NCBI RefSeq assembly: GCF_014596745.1
Contig: NZ_JABTCF010000003.1
Coordinates: forward strand, 248,001-312,000
From: Maribacter aquimaris
Lineage (GTDB): Bacteria; Bacteroidota; Bacteroidia; Flavobacteriales; Flavobacteriaceae
Length of the DNA stretch: 64,000 nt
Direction: 5' to 3'
A program made the translations under genes and the position numbers. Under the pieces are notes generated by a model that saw only the letters and a program-made list of their open reading frames with translations, did not search any database and was not told the origin of the DNA. Below are positions 36,346 to 46,197 of this stretch, piece after piece. Positions within the stretch are counted from its first letter, which is position 1; the number at the start of each line of letters is the position of its first letter.

Positions 36346-37905
36346 CTAACCGATTATTGCTTTTTCATTTACCTTATCCCAGGTAACCACCTTCTTGTGT
36401 TCATAAGCCAAATTTGCCAGATTGAATGTTACTGCCTCCTCGAAACCTGCCTCAATGTCACAACTCGGTTTACCTTGTCCACGAATTGCATCAACCCATT
36501 CTTTCAGGTGCAACAATGTTGCCTCAACGGTTTTACCATCAATGGTTGTTGGTCCATAGCCACCTTTCATATAAACCTGGGAAGTTGCAGAAGAAATAGC
36601 ATCCACATCATCATCAGGAGCATAATAATAGAATGGGTCGGAGGGATCAAGGATAATATCCTTGTACCTATCAGAATGACTGTCCTTATACATTAGAATT
36701 GCCCTGTCAACATCAACCGTACCGGCAGAACCTAAAATACGGGAAGGTCTATAGGCATCATTTTTTAAATTTCCATCGTAGGTCATTGTCAGACCCCTTT
36801 CTGGGTAGTTGAAAACTGCATTGAATACATCGGGCATATCGCCGTGATGCTTGTAGTAATATTGACCTCCTAGTGCAACCACGGTTTCGGGAATTCCAAG
36901 TTTCAATACTTGGTTCATACATTCGAATTGATGTGACAAATCATTCCCGGTAATACTTGTACCGAATTCGCTATAACGCTGCCAGCTAAAATATTTTTTA
37001 CGATCAAATTCACATAAAGGTACATTCCCTAGGAATTCTTCCCAGTTAATATTGTCTTTGTTCCCCAACTTGTGGTCAAAGGCATCATCACGTATCCATG
37101 CCCCGAAATCGGTATTCCTGTTGGTATATACCTGAACCATACTAACATCACCAAAAACACCCTTCTCATATAGCTCATTGGCGATTTTAAAGCTCATTTG
37201 CTGGCGATTTTGATGCCCTAATTGAAAAACTACGCCCGTATCCTTTATAACTTTCCGTAGTTCAACAGCTTCCTCAATACTATGCGTCATAGGCTTTTCC
37301 AGGTAAATATGTTTCCCTGCCTTTGCTGCTTCAATCGCTATCTGTGCATGTGTATGATCGGCCGTTGCAATTATGATCGCATCAATATCATCAGATGCAA
37401 TCATTTCTTTATAACTTGAAAACACCTTCGCCGGTTTCGGATCACGTTTTTTACCAAAGGGTCTCAAATCATTTGCCGATATTTCCACCCCACGTCTGGT
37501 ATGAACCTCGAAAGTATCGCACACAGCGGCAAACTCAACATTCAGGTCTTCCTGATCCAAGAATTTCTGCATCCCCTTATCGGGTATCCCGTTCTCACTG
37601 CTATCTTCAACATAATCCGGATGAACATAACCAAGGGATTTTAGTAACTGCTCTCCGCGCCAACCATTTCCTACCACACCAAACCTTATGCGATTACCGC
37701 TATTTCCGGTTGGAGGCGACAATTTTTCTTCGGAGACCTCAATCTTATCGATTTTTAACCTTTCAAGGTAATCTTGAGCCTTGGCTTCTTCAATCTTTAG
37801 AAGATTGGCATTATAAGCATATCCGAAATATCCGAGTACCGGTAAGGTTGCCAACGCTTTAATGGTATCCCGACGGGACATTCCATTTGATTTTTTTTCT
37901 TCCAT
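36346..37905 (-). CDS. Tat-exported Gfo/Idh/MocA family oxidoreductase paired with DoxX
   Basis: 519 residues, the longest of the group. The leader contains SRRDTIKALATLPVLGYFG, a twin-arginine-type signal preceded by a short polar stretch. The Rossmann segment IRFGVVGNGWRGEQLL starts only near residue 73, after a linker rich in charged residues. ADHTHAQIAIEAAKAGKHIY and EKPMTHS give the family signature with its lysine, and LGHQNRQQ follows. The pairing with DoxX suggests a periplasmic dehydrogenase reoxidised through the membrane. It lies 149 bases after the GH27 gene, so its substrate could be a released alpha-galactoside. Confidence 0.9.
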   Translation of the reverse strand: MEEKKSNGMSRRDTIKALATLPVLGYFGYAYNANLLKIEEAKAQDYLERLKIDKIEVSEEKLSPPTGNSGNRIRFGVVGNGWRGEQLLKSLGYVHPDYVEDSSENGIPDKGMQKFLDQEDLNVEFAAVCDTFEVHTRRGVEISANDLRPFGKKRDPKPAKVFSSYKEMIASDDIDAIIIATADHTHAQIAIEAAKAGKHIYLEKPMTHSIEEAVELRKVIKDTGVVFQLGHQNRQQMSFKIANELYEKGVFGDVSMVQVYTNRNTDFGAWIRDDAFDHKLGNKDNINWEEFLGNVPLCEFDRKKYFSWQRYSEFGTSITGNDLSHQFECMNQVLKLGIPETVVALGGQYYYKHHGDMPDVFNAVFNYPERGLTMTYDGNLKNDAYRPSRILGSAGTVDVDRAILMYKDSHSDRYKDIILDPSDPFYYYAPDDDVDAISSATSQVYMKGGYGPTTIDGKTVEATLLHLKEWVDAIRGQGKPSCDIEAGFEEAVTFNLANLAYEHKKVVTWDKVNEKAIIG

Positions 37906-38054
37906 TTTTTAACTTTTATTCGTTTCTGAAAATTATATTTTCGGGATATTAAAAGCCCTATTTCAGGTAGGTCTGGTTTTATTGACAACACCCATCCTTC
38001 TTATCCCATTTTTTAAACTACATTTTACCCTTGTGTAAAAGAAATAATTAATTG

Positions 38055-39485
38055 CTATTTATTAGCTGTTATTTCAGTGAACTCTATAAAAACAACTCCA
38101 TTGGCTGGAACTAAGAACTGATGATAACCATCAATTATAAATTCAGAATCACCCCAGATGTCTTTCATTTTAAATGCATTCTTATTCTCAACCACGTTGT
38201 AACTATCCACGATTTCAGTAAATCCAAGATCATACTTGGATAATTTAACATTCCGGTCTGTGGTGGTTCTATTGAAAATTCCGATCCAACCTTTTCCCGG
38301 CTCATCCTTATCAGATGTTAACCACACTTCAAGATTACCCGCTCGATAAACATTTACCCCCATTACGCCATTTTGGTTACAAGCCAACATTTCTTTATTT
38401 GTAAGCAAGGAATACGAAAAATCATCCATCGTAAGCAAGTCGCCGCCAATGAATAACGGTGATGCCGCGAGTGCCCTTTGTGTTAGGAATGTTTTCATTT
38501 GATCTTGTGTAAAATGGCTCTGTCTATTTCTTCCTTCTTCAGGTACGTCCTCTACAAAATCAGGGATTTCTATACATAACCTTCCGAATGGAATCATATC
38601 CAGATCAGGCCAAAAATCCTTCCCTTCCAAGCCGGAGAATTTTTCCCAGGCATAAAACCCTTTTTCAATACTTAACTGATTATCCCATATATCCGATGTA
38701 ATACGCAACATGTTTGCTTTTTTATAGTAAGGTAAATCAACCCTTGTATTTACACCTCCTGGAGAAAGACTGTACATCATCTTATGTCCGCCATTTTCTA
38801 TGGCTTTTGCGATAGCCACAATTTCTTTGGGATTTGGAACCATATCGTCGACCTTGATATAGTCAACACCCCACGATGCCAATTTATCTATCAATGAATT
38901 ATAATACTCCTGCGCTCCAGGTTTGCTCATATCAACCCCATAGTTCTTATCGGACCACACACATATACTTGTTGTATCCGCAATGTCTCTTGCCCTATAT
39001 GGTGTCCCCTTTATGGGAAGATTTTTTTCGACAGCCGATTTTGGAATTCCCCGGATAATCCAAACACCGAACTTTAAACCCTTTTCATGGGCATGATCAG
39101 CCAATGCTTTTATCCCACTTGGGAAATAGGCTTTGGAAGGTTCGGGTAAACCATAACCATCAAGGGTAAGCCCTAATTTTTTCTTAGGGTAATTTGTTCC
39201 CTTATAAAGTTCTACATTATTATACCATCCGGCATCAACAACAAAATATTCATACCCAAAAGGCTTGTACTTTTCTGCCATTATATCGATCATGGCGTTT
39301 GCTTTCTCTTCGTCCAGAAAAACCAAATAACTATCAAAACTGTTGTATCCAAGAGGAGGTGTTGGAGCTAAACCCGAGATTGCCCCCCCTTTTTTTCCAT
39401 TAAGCTCTTGGGACCTCAAAGGAGGATAGATCATTACAAATAAGATTAATAGGAATACATTGAATGTGAATCTCGATTTCTTCAT
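38055..39485 (-). CDS. GH27 alpha-galactosidase-like glycoside hydrolase
   Basis: 476 residues with a signal peptide (about 1-25). The catalytic domain opens with PTPPLGYNSFDSY (canonical P-x-GWNSW, with Trp replaced by Tyr/Phe here), then EYFVVDAGWY. YIKVDD provides the predicted nucleophile Asp213, and RITSDIWD the predicted acid/base Asp265. A C-terminal beta-sandwich completes the melibiase fold. Family members cleave alpha-galactose, alpha-GalNAc or related terminal residues with retention. Signal peptide and neighbours point to a periplasmic exo-enzyme, but the substitutions in the opening motif argue for a specificity other than simple melibiose. Confidence 0.92.
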   Translation of the reverse strand: MKKSRFTFNVFLLILFVMIYPPLRSQELNGKKGGAISGLAPTPPLGYNSFDSYLVFLDEEKANAMIDIMAEKYKPFGYEYFVVDAGWYNNVELYKGTNYPKKKLGLTLDGYGLPEPSKAYFPSGIKALADHAHEKGLKFGVWIIRGIPKSAVEKNLPIKGTPYRARDIADTTSICVWSDKNYGVDMSKPGAQEYYNSLIDKLASWGVDYIKVDDMVPNPKEIVAIAKAIENGGHKMMYSLSPGGVNTRVDLPYYKKANMLRITSDIWDNQLSIEKGFYAWEKFSGLEGKDFWPDLDMIPFGRLCIEIPDFVEDVPEEGRNRQSHFTQDQMKTFLTQRALAASPLFIGGDLLTMDDFSYSLLTNKEMLACNQNGVMGVNVYRAGNLEVWLTSDKDEPGKGWIGIFNRTTTDRNVKLSKYDLGFTEIVDSYNVVENKNAFKMKDIWGDSEFIIDGYHQFLVPANGVVFIEFTEITANK

Positions 39486-39552
39486 AGATTTAATAGATTT
39501 GAATATATTATACGATTAGATTTTTAAGCATTTTTACAAGGATTGAAACTAT

Positions 39553-41004
39553 TTATTTCCTACCACCATATTTGGATTTTTTGACTTTGATTTCCCCAAA
39601 CGAATACCAACCTTCATTATCCCTTCCCTCAATGGCCAAATTAACTTTAGGTTCATGTGATTGCGGATCTACTATACCCACCTGCATTTGATACGTTCCG
39701 TTTGGCATATCCCAAGGAATTGCAATTGCATCGTCATAAATGATATCACCAGGTAACCATGATTTAATATCGGCATCCGTAATAAACACTTCCGTTCGTT
39801 TTTCGTTGGTAAGCCTAATGGCCAAAAGAAAATCCTTATAAATGGGAGCCACACCCTTATTTTCCCACCATGAATTATACGGGACCATTTCCCCGGGGAC
39901 AGTATATTCAGGATAGGCAATAGTGCGTAATACAAACCGGTATCCCATCTTCTTAAGCCAGTCATCTACCAGATCTTTCCATTCTTCCGGCACTGGCGAT
40001 GATTTGGCATTAAACGAGGAGATATGCCATTTTAAGGATTCATTCAAAATATACGCAACGTCTTCCCGGTCATACCCCTGATTCTCTTTCCACCTAAGGA
40101 ATGTTCCACATATTTCGAAACTTAAAGGTGCACTTTTCCATGCCTCCCTAACCCCACAATTATGTATTCGTTGTGGATACAGATCGTACATATGTGCAAA
40201 GCCATTTTCTTCAGCAGCCCAAAAATCGAGATCACCAATACAATCGACCCTCCAGCCAATATCCGCAAGGGAACTTGCATACTTATTCGTTTTTTCATCC
40301 ATTAACAAGGCAATTAAGGGCGTTTTTGTAAAGGATTCGGTATATGCTTCCACCAACAGTTGCATTGTGTTTTTTGAAAGTAATTGGGACCCTTCACCTT
40401 CTCCCCACGCACCCACAATAGCGAGGTCGATTCCCTCAACATTCGGATGGCCATCATACCTTGCCCCCAGTGCCCGTACCATTCTTCCGAAATATTGGGC
40501 ATACCTTGGATCCTCGGGATTTACAGCCCATTTTGGTACCGGACTCTTCCATTCGTGGTTGGGGTCAACCATTTTCCTGTACCAATTGGGAACATCCTGT
40601 TTACTATCGTTACCGTAAGGAGCAATCCTTATCATTAAGGTCTGTCCTCTGCTCTTTGCGGTATATAACGCCCGGTCAAGCAACTCCCAATTATACTTCC
40701 CATCTGCAGTTTCTATATACTTCCAATACACCCGATAGTATGCAATTGTTGTATCAGGGTAACCTTCATTGGTCAAATCCCCATCAAATTCCTGATAGTC
40801 AATGGTAAGTCCTTCGGTCCAACCATTACCGGAATTCAGATTGTCACCATTAAAACGTTGAAAGGTCATAAATCCCTTGCCAGGATTGGTCAAAACATCA
40901 TCAATCTCTATAGGCCGGGTCCTAATTAATTGTTGCGCGGACAATTCGGCAACAAACAATAAGACAGCACAAAATGCAAATGCGTAATTTTTAATTTTTG
41001 TCAT
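39553..41004 (-). CDS. DUF4832 protein, putative TIM-barrel glycosidase (copy 1)
   Basis: 483 residues with a signal peptide (about 1-23). The start NPGKGFMTFQRF and the IAYYRVYWKYIE segment resemble clan-A glycosidase barrels, and DUF4832 covers the C-terminal half. VGAWGEGEG (Glu202/Glu204) is a plausible acid/base, and SFEICG (Glu297) a plausible nucleophile; the same two positions occur in the neighbour at 41074-42552 (Glu202, Glu300). The C-terminal 120 residues look like a beta-sandwich. No activity is known to me for this subtype. It is followed by GH27 after 67 bases, fitting a joint role in breaking the same glycan. Confidence 0.85.
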   Translation of the reverse strand: MTKIKNYAFAFCAVLLFVAELSAQQLIRTRPIEIDDVLTNPGKGFMTFQRFNGDNLNSGNGWTEGLTIDYQEFDGDLTNEGYPDTTIAYYRVYWKYIETADGKYNWELLDRALYTAKSRGQTLMIRIAPYGNDSKQDVPNWYRKMVDPNHEWKSPVPKWAVNPEDPRYAQYFGRMVRALGARYDGHPNVEGIDLAIVGAWGEGEGSQLLSKNTMQLLVEAYTESFTKTPLIALLMDEKTNKYASSLADIGWRVDCIGDLDFWAAEENGFAHMYDLYPQRIHNCGVREAWKSAPLSFEICGTFLRWKENQGYDREDVAYILNESLKWHISSFNAKSSPVPEEWKDLVDDWLKKMGYRFVLRTIAYPEYTVPGEMVPYNSWWENKGVAPIYKDFLLAIRLTNEKRTEVFITDADIKSWLPGDIIYDDAIAIPWDMPNGTYQMQVGIVDPQSHEPKVNLAIEGRDNEGWYSFGEIKVKKSKYGGRK

Positions 41005-41073
41005 TTAATACTCTTTTCAGTTTTAACCTTGTCGTCCTATTCGTTAATTGTACTTTAAAATTGTGTGCATGGT

Positions 41074-42552
41074 TCAAAAAGATAGATTTTGAATCACAAA
41101 ACAATCGTTGTGTTTTATATTGGTAGTTAATCCAATTTCAACCGGACCCCCTGAATCCTCATCAAAAAGCTGAATGGCTAACTGGTAATTTCCCCTAGGG
41201 TCTACGGGTAGGGCAACCTTATATTTTTCGGTTGTTATCTGGTTCGGCATCCAGTCCTTATTTCCTGAATCCTGAATTACAAATTCGATAGTTTCATCTG
41301 AATTATCCTCAGGAATTAATTTTCCCTTTAATTGATATCCGGAATATGCGGGGGCAACACCTTTGTTCAACCATGTGATTTCAAATGATAATTCACCATC
41401 GACATAATCTGTGGTTTGAATAGATTGAGGGAAATACCAATACCCACTACGATTGAACAATTCTACTGTCAATTCCGGATTATCAGCTAACCACTCACCC
41501 AAATAACCATGAAACCCAATGTAGGTAGGGTGTATTAATTCCATTGCATTTCTGAATATCTCGGCACCACTTACCTTTACTCCTGGAATAATTGTTGAAC
41601 CATTTTGACCCATCCAGTGTCCATCCTTTTTTACCTGGGCATAATGTTGCAACTCAAAAACGGTTGGTCGGGTTTTATAAACCGCTTCGAAAAAATGGGG
41701 TTGGCTTACCGTCCATGTGTCCAAGTTGTCCTCTACATCCACCATTGGACTATCATCTCGAAAAGAAAAACCTTTTTCTTTGGCAAAATTCAGCAACTCC
41801 TCCATCTCTTCTTCCGACTTTCCAAATCTTAGCAAATCGTCTGAAACAACCAATAAAGCGTTTTTGTAATGTTTCAAATATAAATTCAAATGTGTTTTAA
41901 TCTCATCATTGGTAGCCGGAATACGTGTTGAATAATAGGTATGACCTTCACCCCACTCACCAATACTTCCTACATCGATGTATCGGACCCAGGGTTTCCC
42001 ATCATATTTTTTGGCGAAAGCCTTATGAAAATTATCCAATTTCCCAAGATAGATAGGATCGTCCCAATCGGGTGTCCAAGAGGCTGACCCATACTCAGGA
42101 CGATCAATGCCCGATGCCCCAGCCTCGATCACCCAGTATGGTGTTGCATACCTTATGCCATCTACTTCGACAGGAACACTTCCGGGAGCCCCTCCTGTTT
42201 CCTTACAGGTGATGCGAAATGAAATCTTATACCCCATTGGTACATATTTCTCCACTATACTATCAATATACGACCAGTTGTATTTTCCTTCTTCGGGTTC
42301 TAGGTAAGCCCATGCCAGACGAAGATACAGATGATCCATTCCAACAAAAGTCGTTAGATCTTTTTCATCCTGGATAAGGTATCTTTCAATACCATTATCG
42401 AGCATGTGATGATACCAGCCTTTATCCGGATTAATAAGTGGGCGGAGGGTGTCCCATTTACTTACAAGATCTGTTTTTTGTGGACTAAAGTTCTCCTTCG
42501 ACGAACAAGAGAAAATGAGTGTGACAAATATTAAAGAAACTAATTTCTTCAT
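41074..42552 (-). CDS. DUF4832 lipoprotein, putative TIM-barrel glycosidase (copy 2)
   Basis: 492 residues with a lipoprotein signal (LIFSC, Cys16). The barrel begins NPDKGWYHHM, with YLRLAWAYLEPEEGKYNW at strand 2, the same layout as copy 1 with low overall identity. VGSIGEWGEG (Glu202) and PTVFELQ (Glu300) stand at the positions of the two candidate catalytic carboxylates. The acceptor side differs (CKETGGAPGSVPVEVDG), so it may act on a different linkage. It lies 69 bases upstream of copy 1 and appears to be cotranscribed. Function is inferred from fold-level motifs only. Confidence 0.85.
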   Translation of the reverse strand: MKKLVSLIFVTLIFSCSSKENFSPQKTDLVSKWDTLRPLINPDKGWYHHMLDNGIERYLIQDEKDLTTFVGMDHLYLRLAWAYLEPEEGKYNWSYIDSIVEKYVPMGYKISFRITCKETGGAPGSVPVEVDGIRYATPYWVIEAGASGIDRPEYGSASWTPDWDDPIYLGKLDNFHKAFAKKYDGKPWVRYIDVGSIGEWGEGHTYYSTRIPATNDEIKTHLNLYLKHYKNALLVVSDDLLRFGKSEEEMEELLNFAKEKGFSFRDDSPMVDVEDNLDTWTVSQPHFFEAVYKTRPTVFELQHYAQVKKDGHWMGQNGSTIIPGVKVSGAEIFRNAMELIHPTYIGFHGYLGEWLADNPELTVELFNRSGYWYFPQSIQTTDYVDGELSFEITWLNKGVAPAYSGYQLKGKLIPEDNSDETIEFVIQDSGNKDWMPNQITTEKYKVALPVDPRGNYQLAIQLFDEDSGGPVEIGLTTNIKHNDCFVIQNLSF

Positions 42553-42743
42553 AGATTTTAATACATTTAAAACTGGATTTTCATCGAGCCCTAAAACAAA
42601 GTTTATTCTATTATTGATAATTCAGTTTAACACCTATTTTTAAATATCAAATATGCGTGGGACATCCTTTTTTTAAGTTCCCATTGAAGCGAACGTAACG
42701 GTTTCCTACGTACTATTTCATCTCTTCGATAATATCCTTCCCA

Positions 42744-43700
42744 TCAATTTTTTACCAGCTTATTATTAAAATAACGAAGGTCATTCGCTAATTTTCGATA
42801 GATATCTTTTGGTAACATGGTTGGGTTTGTTTGCCCAAACTCCGCACCTCCTAAATCATATTCGCAATGAATGGTTATGGGTTTGGTTGTCAATAGACGC
42901 TGGGCATCATCTGCATACTTTTTAAAATCAACCATTCCTTCCCCTAATGGAATCCATTCCGGCTCCCATCTTTTTTCCCCTTTCTTCCATAAAAAATCTT
43001 TTATGGCCAAGCTATTTATCCACGGTTCTATTATTTTCAAGGTCAATTCCCAGGAGTAGCCTCCTTCAACCGTTGCATGTGCTATATCATACTGCACTCC
43101 AACATATTCGGGGTCAAAATCCTTTAATATATAATGTAGGTCCCAAATAGCACCGCCTACCATACCCCACGGGCCTGAATGGTTTTGATACCCCCCTTTA
43201 ATGTTATATTTCCGGTTTAATTTCTCAAGCTTTTCGAGCCTACGCTTGCAGTTGTCAAGGTTCTGAAAAACCGGTAATTTATCATCGTATTTAAAGTATC
43301 CCATACGATAATAGCTGATGCCGGAATCAGCCGCCGTTCCTAGAATATCTTCCGTTAATCGATCATTCGCATCATTTATTCCCGTAGCGATCATGGGTAC
43401 ATCAACCCCTGCCTTTTTCAAAGTCTTGACGGCCTTAGGTAAATCCCTTTTTACATTTTCGGGCAATACATGCCCATTATTTCTCACCGTTAAGTCAGCC
43501 CCACCGAATCCTAATCTCGCCAATGTTTCCCCTAACTCCTCGTAATTGAGGAATTGAAGGCATTTCGAAAACACACACACCTTGTTATCAATGGGTGATG
43601 GAATAAGTTGTGCTGCCAATGTTGGGGCAATCCCTACCCCAGCCGCCGTAGCTGAGGTTACTTTTATAAATTTTCTTCTCGTAAAACTCATTTTAATCAT
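42744..43700 (-). CDS. Exported sugar-isomerase/epimerase-like TIM-barrel protein
   Basis: 318 residues. The leader SFTRRKFIKVTSATAAG is a twin-arginine signal. The rest is a xylose-isomerase-like barrel (AP endonuclease 2 family) with metal-ligand candidates in GGYQNHSG, YDIAHATVEGG and HCEYDLGGAE. Cytoplasmic relatives isomerise sugars or inosose; an exported, Tat-dependent form suggests a folded metal enzyme acting in the periplasm. In the reported 3-keto-glycoside pathway of Bacteroides a protein of this family takes part, so a role after the Gfo/Idh/MocA dehydrogenases is plausible. It precedes the DUF4832 pair by 191 bases. Confidence 0.88.
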   Translation of the reverse strand: MIKMSFTRRKFIKVTSATAAGVGIAPTLAAQLIPSPIDNKVCVFSKCLQFLNYEELGETLARLGFGGADLTVRNNGHVLPENVKRDLPKAVKTLKKAGVDVPMIATGINDANDRLTEDILGTAADSGISYYRMGYFKYDDKLPVFQNLDNCKRRLEKLEKLNRKYNIKGGYQNHSGPWGMVGGAIWDLHYILKDFDPEYVGVQYDIAHATVEGGYSWELTLKIIEPWINSLAIKDFLWKKGEKRWEPEWIPLGEGMVDFKKYADDAQRLLTTKPITIHCEYDLGGAEFGQTNPTMLPKDIYRKLANDLRYFNNKLVKN

Positions 43701-43773
43701 TTTAGGCTGACAAGATTGTCCGGCTACCCCAGGCTACCCTATATCAACTATTGTTAAATACTAAAGCCTAATC

Positions 43774-45051
43774 TCATTTTGTTTCCTTAAAATAGATATC
43801 AAAGACATTACATAATTCATCACCTAGGAGTATCCAATCATCCGATAAAGGTTTTTTATCCAAGCCTTTGATCCAATGGGCATTTAGTTCATATATCAAT
43901 GCATCTATATCATACCTTGCCATTAAGCCTTCTTCAAATGATGTTGTCCCAAAAAAGGAAGTAGTTTCGCTGAACCACGTATGCTCCCGAAGTAAACCTT
44001 CCAAAACCTTCATGTTTTCCACATACCCTTTCTTTTCTTTACCCGCAGTCGAAAAGAACAGCGGTCCGTTGGAGTCATTGTGGAAATCGATGGCAAGATC
44101 CGGTTTCATCCCTTTTGCTATCATAGCTTCCAACCATTTTTCCATGGCGGCATTTTCGGGAGCCAAAATGGGATCGGCAGGTGCTGTCAGGTTCCGGTTG
44201 AGATCCATACCATTCAGATTAAACCGCGAAATCCCCCTGGCCACACCATCCATATTTGCCATAGGTAAAATGTAGACCGTATAATTTTCTAAATATTTTT
44301 TAGATTCCCTTGAATTGTCAAGCAATTTCTTAATGATTCCTTCAACGACCCAGTTGCCTCCTGGTTCCCAGGCATGAACCCTGGCCCTTATAAAAATCCG
44401 GTGTGGTGCATTATCCCCTCCGACTTGGATGATCTGAAGCTTTCTTCCTTCGACAGTATTGCCGATAGGGGTGATTTTCACCAACTTATTTTCCTCAATG
44501 TCCGAAACCAGATTTTGAAGATCGCTCACCCGATAAGGGTCTACCCTTGCGATATAAAGGGAATCGGATTCCATGTGTATTTTAACTTTCATTCGCTCAC
44601 CCTCAATCCATTCCACAGGGACGTGTTCCCATTTCCTGTCATCGGGAGAGGTGATGCAATCCATGATCCAAGTATTGAAAGGTATTTTCTTTCCGTTATA
44701 GATTTCACTGAAATTATGAAAGACCAAGGTTAGATCGGTTCCCTTTTTCGCTTCAAGCAAAAAATGCCAATGATCATAAGCCCGGTTCAAGGAGTTCCGC
44801 TCATAGTCGTAGTTCAAAAAGATATTTACGGTACTGTCATTGGCCAACTCCCAGTTCAGGCTTGACCCATTCTCGATCGTGGTTTTGATATAGGTTAGCC
44901 CTGATTTTGCCTGTTGTTCCGGTATTCCCTTTTCGTTACCGCTTAAAGCATATTTCGAAGAAAAGGCAAAAATCACGATTACGATTGGAATAAGAAACAG
45001 GATTCTTGATTTTGGGCTGAATAGATTGAACTTTCTAATATTTTTAATCAT
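43774..45051 (-). CDS. M14 family zinc carboxypeptidase, membrane-anchored or secreted
   Basis: 425 residues. A hydrophobic segment at about 18-32 is a signal anchor or signal peptide. Residues 50-175 form a beta-rich M14 N-domain. The peptidase domain shows RVHAWEPGGN with zinc ligands His226 and Glu229, MDLNRN (substrate-binding Asn285/Arg286), IDFHND (third zinc ligand His324) and YELNAH (catalytic Glu388). It would remove C-terminal amino acids or cleave amide-linked amino acids in the periplasm. A carboxypeptidase inside a glycan locus is unusual and links to the amidase and M20 peptidase nearby. Confidence 0.92.
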   Translation of the reverse strand: MIKNIRKFNLFSPKSRILFLIPIVIVIFAFSSKYALSGNEKGIPEQQAKSGLTYIKTTIENGSSLNWELANDSTVNIFLNYDYERNSLNRAYDHWHFLLEAKKGTDLTLVFHNFSEIYNGKKIPFNTWIMDCITSPDDRKWEHVPVEWIEGERMKVKIHMESDSLYIARVDPYRVSDLQNLVSDIEENKLVKITPIGNTVEGRKLQIIQVGGDNAPHRIFIRARVHAWEPGGNWVVEGIIKKLLDNSRESKKYLENYTVYILPMANMDGVARGISRFNLNGMDLNRNLTAPADPILAPENAAMEKWLEAMIAKGMKPDLAIDFHNDSNGPLFFSTAGKEKKGYVENMKVLEGLLREHTWFSETTSFFGTTSFEEGLMARYDIDALIYELNAHWIKGLDKKPLSDDWILLGDELCNVFDIYFKETK

Positions 45052-45083
45052 CTTAATAGGTATTGTTTTATTTTGAATACTCC

Positions 45084-45109
45084 GGGTAATCCCTATTTTG
45101 GGGTTACCC
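45084..45109 (-). terminator. Hairpin overlapping the stop of the amidase gene
   Basis: GGGTAATCCC (45084-45093) pairs with GGGGTTACCC (45100-45109) with one T-G wobble and a six-base loop. It overlaps the stop codon of the upstream gene and has no T-run on the minus strand, so it may be an mRNA-processing or stability hairpin rather than a full terminator. Confidence 0.4.
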
Positions 45110-46138
45110 TTTTCTTAATTTTTTCTGCATATCAGTAGCACTCTTAATATGGTCTATATGCGTTTTAAGATCAAACTCCTCCAGAATATCCGCGATTTTC
45201 ACTTCGGGAGAAAGGCTTTCGATAATCGACCACTCCTCTTCATTGAAGTTGGTAATTTTCACCTTTCTTCCATATTTCGCATGAATGTCCTTGAATTTCC
45301 TGACATAGGGCCAAGTATGCAGAAACGCTTTCTCAAGATTCAAGGGGGCTATGGCCCAATACTTGTCCCAAAATCCGGTTGTTGCGATTTCATCCCCGGT
45401 TACATCACATATTTTAGCCGTACCGTTGAGTGTGCTTGAAACCACACAATATTTGTTCTGCCAGGCCCTGGTATTTATCGCTTTTCCTCCGGAATATGCG
45501 GAAGGAAAAAACACAATCTCAGCACCCTTTGCCTTCAATTTCTCCCACCCATCATTCCACTCAAGGTCGAAACATATTTGAACTCCAATTATCCCGAAAT
45601 CTGTTTTAAATACTGGGGGATCAAGTGGACCGGGGGTAATCCCCTTGCCCATCTCTCCTTCGGTGGTATGTGTTTTTCGGTATTCTCCCAATACCTTCCC
45701 TTCCCTATCTATAACCACTGCTGCATTATAATACTTGCCATTTTCAACCGTATAAAGTGGACAGATAATATACGTTTTATGCTTTCTGGCAAACTCGGCA
45801 AACCTACTTGTTATTTTTCCCAAGGGTTGCTCTGCAACTTCCGCTATGGATATCTTTTCCGAAATATGGAAAAATGGAAAAATTTCAGGAAGACAAATTA
45901 CATCAGGTTTATAATTTACAATATCCGCCATATGACCCAAGACCTCGTCAACCATATCCTGGTAATTGGCTGCGTCAATCTTTGTCAATGTCAGTGTAGC
46001 GATCCAGACTTCCCTTGGTAACTTTGAAGGCAACGGTTCCCCGCTCACATTGGAGGCGGAAAATACTGTTGAAGGAGTTAATGCAATCCCTGCCCCCAAA
46101 CCTAGTGTAGAGTTCCTGATAAAATTACGTCGTTCCAT
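45104..46138 (-). CDS. Exported carbon-nitrogen hydrolase (nitrilase superfamily amidase)
   Basis: 344 residues with a signal region (MERRNFIRNSTLGLGAGIAL..., about 1-30) resembling a Tat leader without a perfect motif. The catalytic triad of the superfamily is complete: CLPEIFPF (Glu85), GEYRKTH (Lys155) and VQICFDLEW (Cys189). The family hydrolyses carboxamides, N-carbamoyl groups or nitriles. An exported form next to an M14 carboxypeptidase (52 bases downstream) suggests removal of an amide group from an envelope-accessible substrate. The leader makes a cytoplasmic housekeeping role unlikely. The exact substrate is unknown. Confidence 0.9.
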   Translation of the reverse strand: MERRNFIRNSTLGLGAGIALTPSTVFSASNVSGEPLPSKLPREVWIATLTLTKIDAANYQDMVDEVLGHMADIVNYKPDVICLPEIFPFFHISEKISIAEVAEQPLGKITSRFAEFARKHKTYIICPLYTVENGKYYNAAVVIDREGKVLGEYRKTHTTEGEMGKGITPGPLDPPVFKTDFGIIGVQICFDLEWNDGWEKLKAKGAEIVFFPSAYSGGKAINTRAWQNKYCVVSSTLNGTAKICDVTGDEIATTGFWDKYWAIAPLNLEKAFLHTWPYVRKFKDIHAKYGRKVKITNFNEEEWSIIESLSPEVKIADILEEFDLKTHIDHIKSATDMQKKLRKG

Positions 46139-46197
46139 ATTGTTTATTTTAGAAGTTGTTTAAATTAGAAAAGCACGTTTACCCAATAACATGAGGG

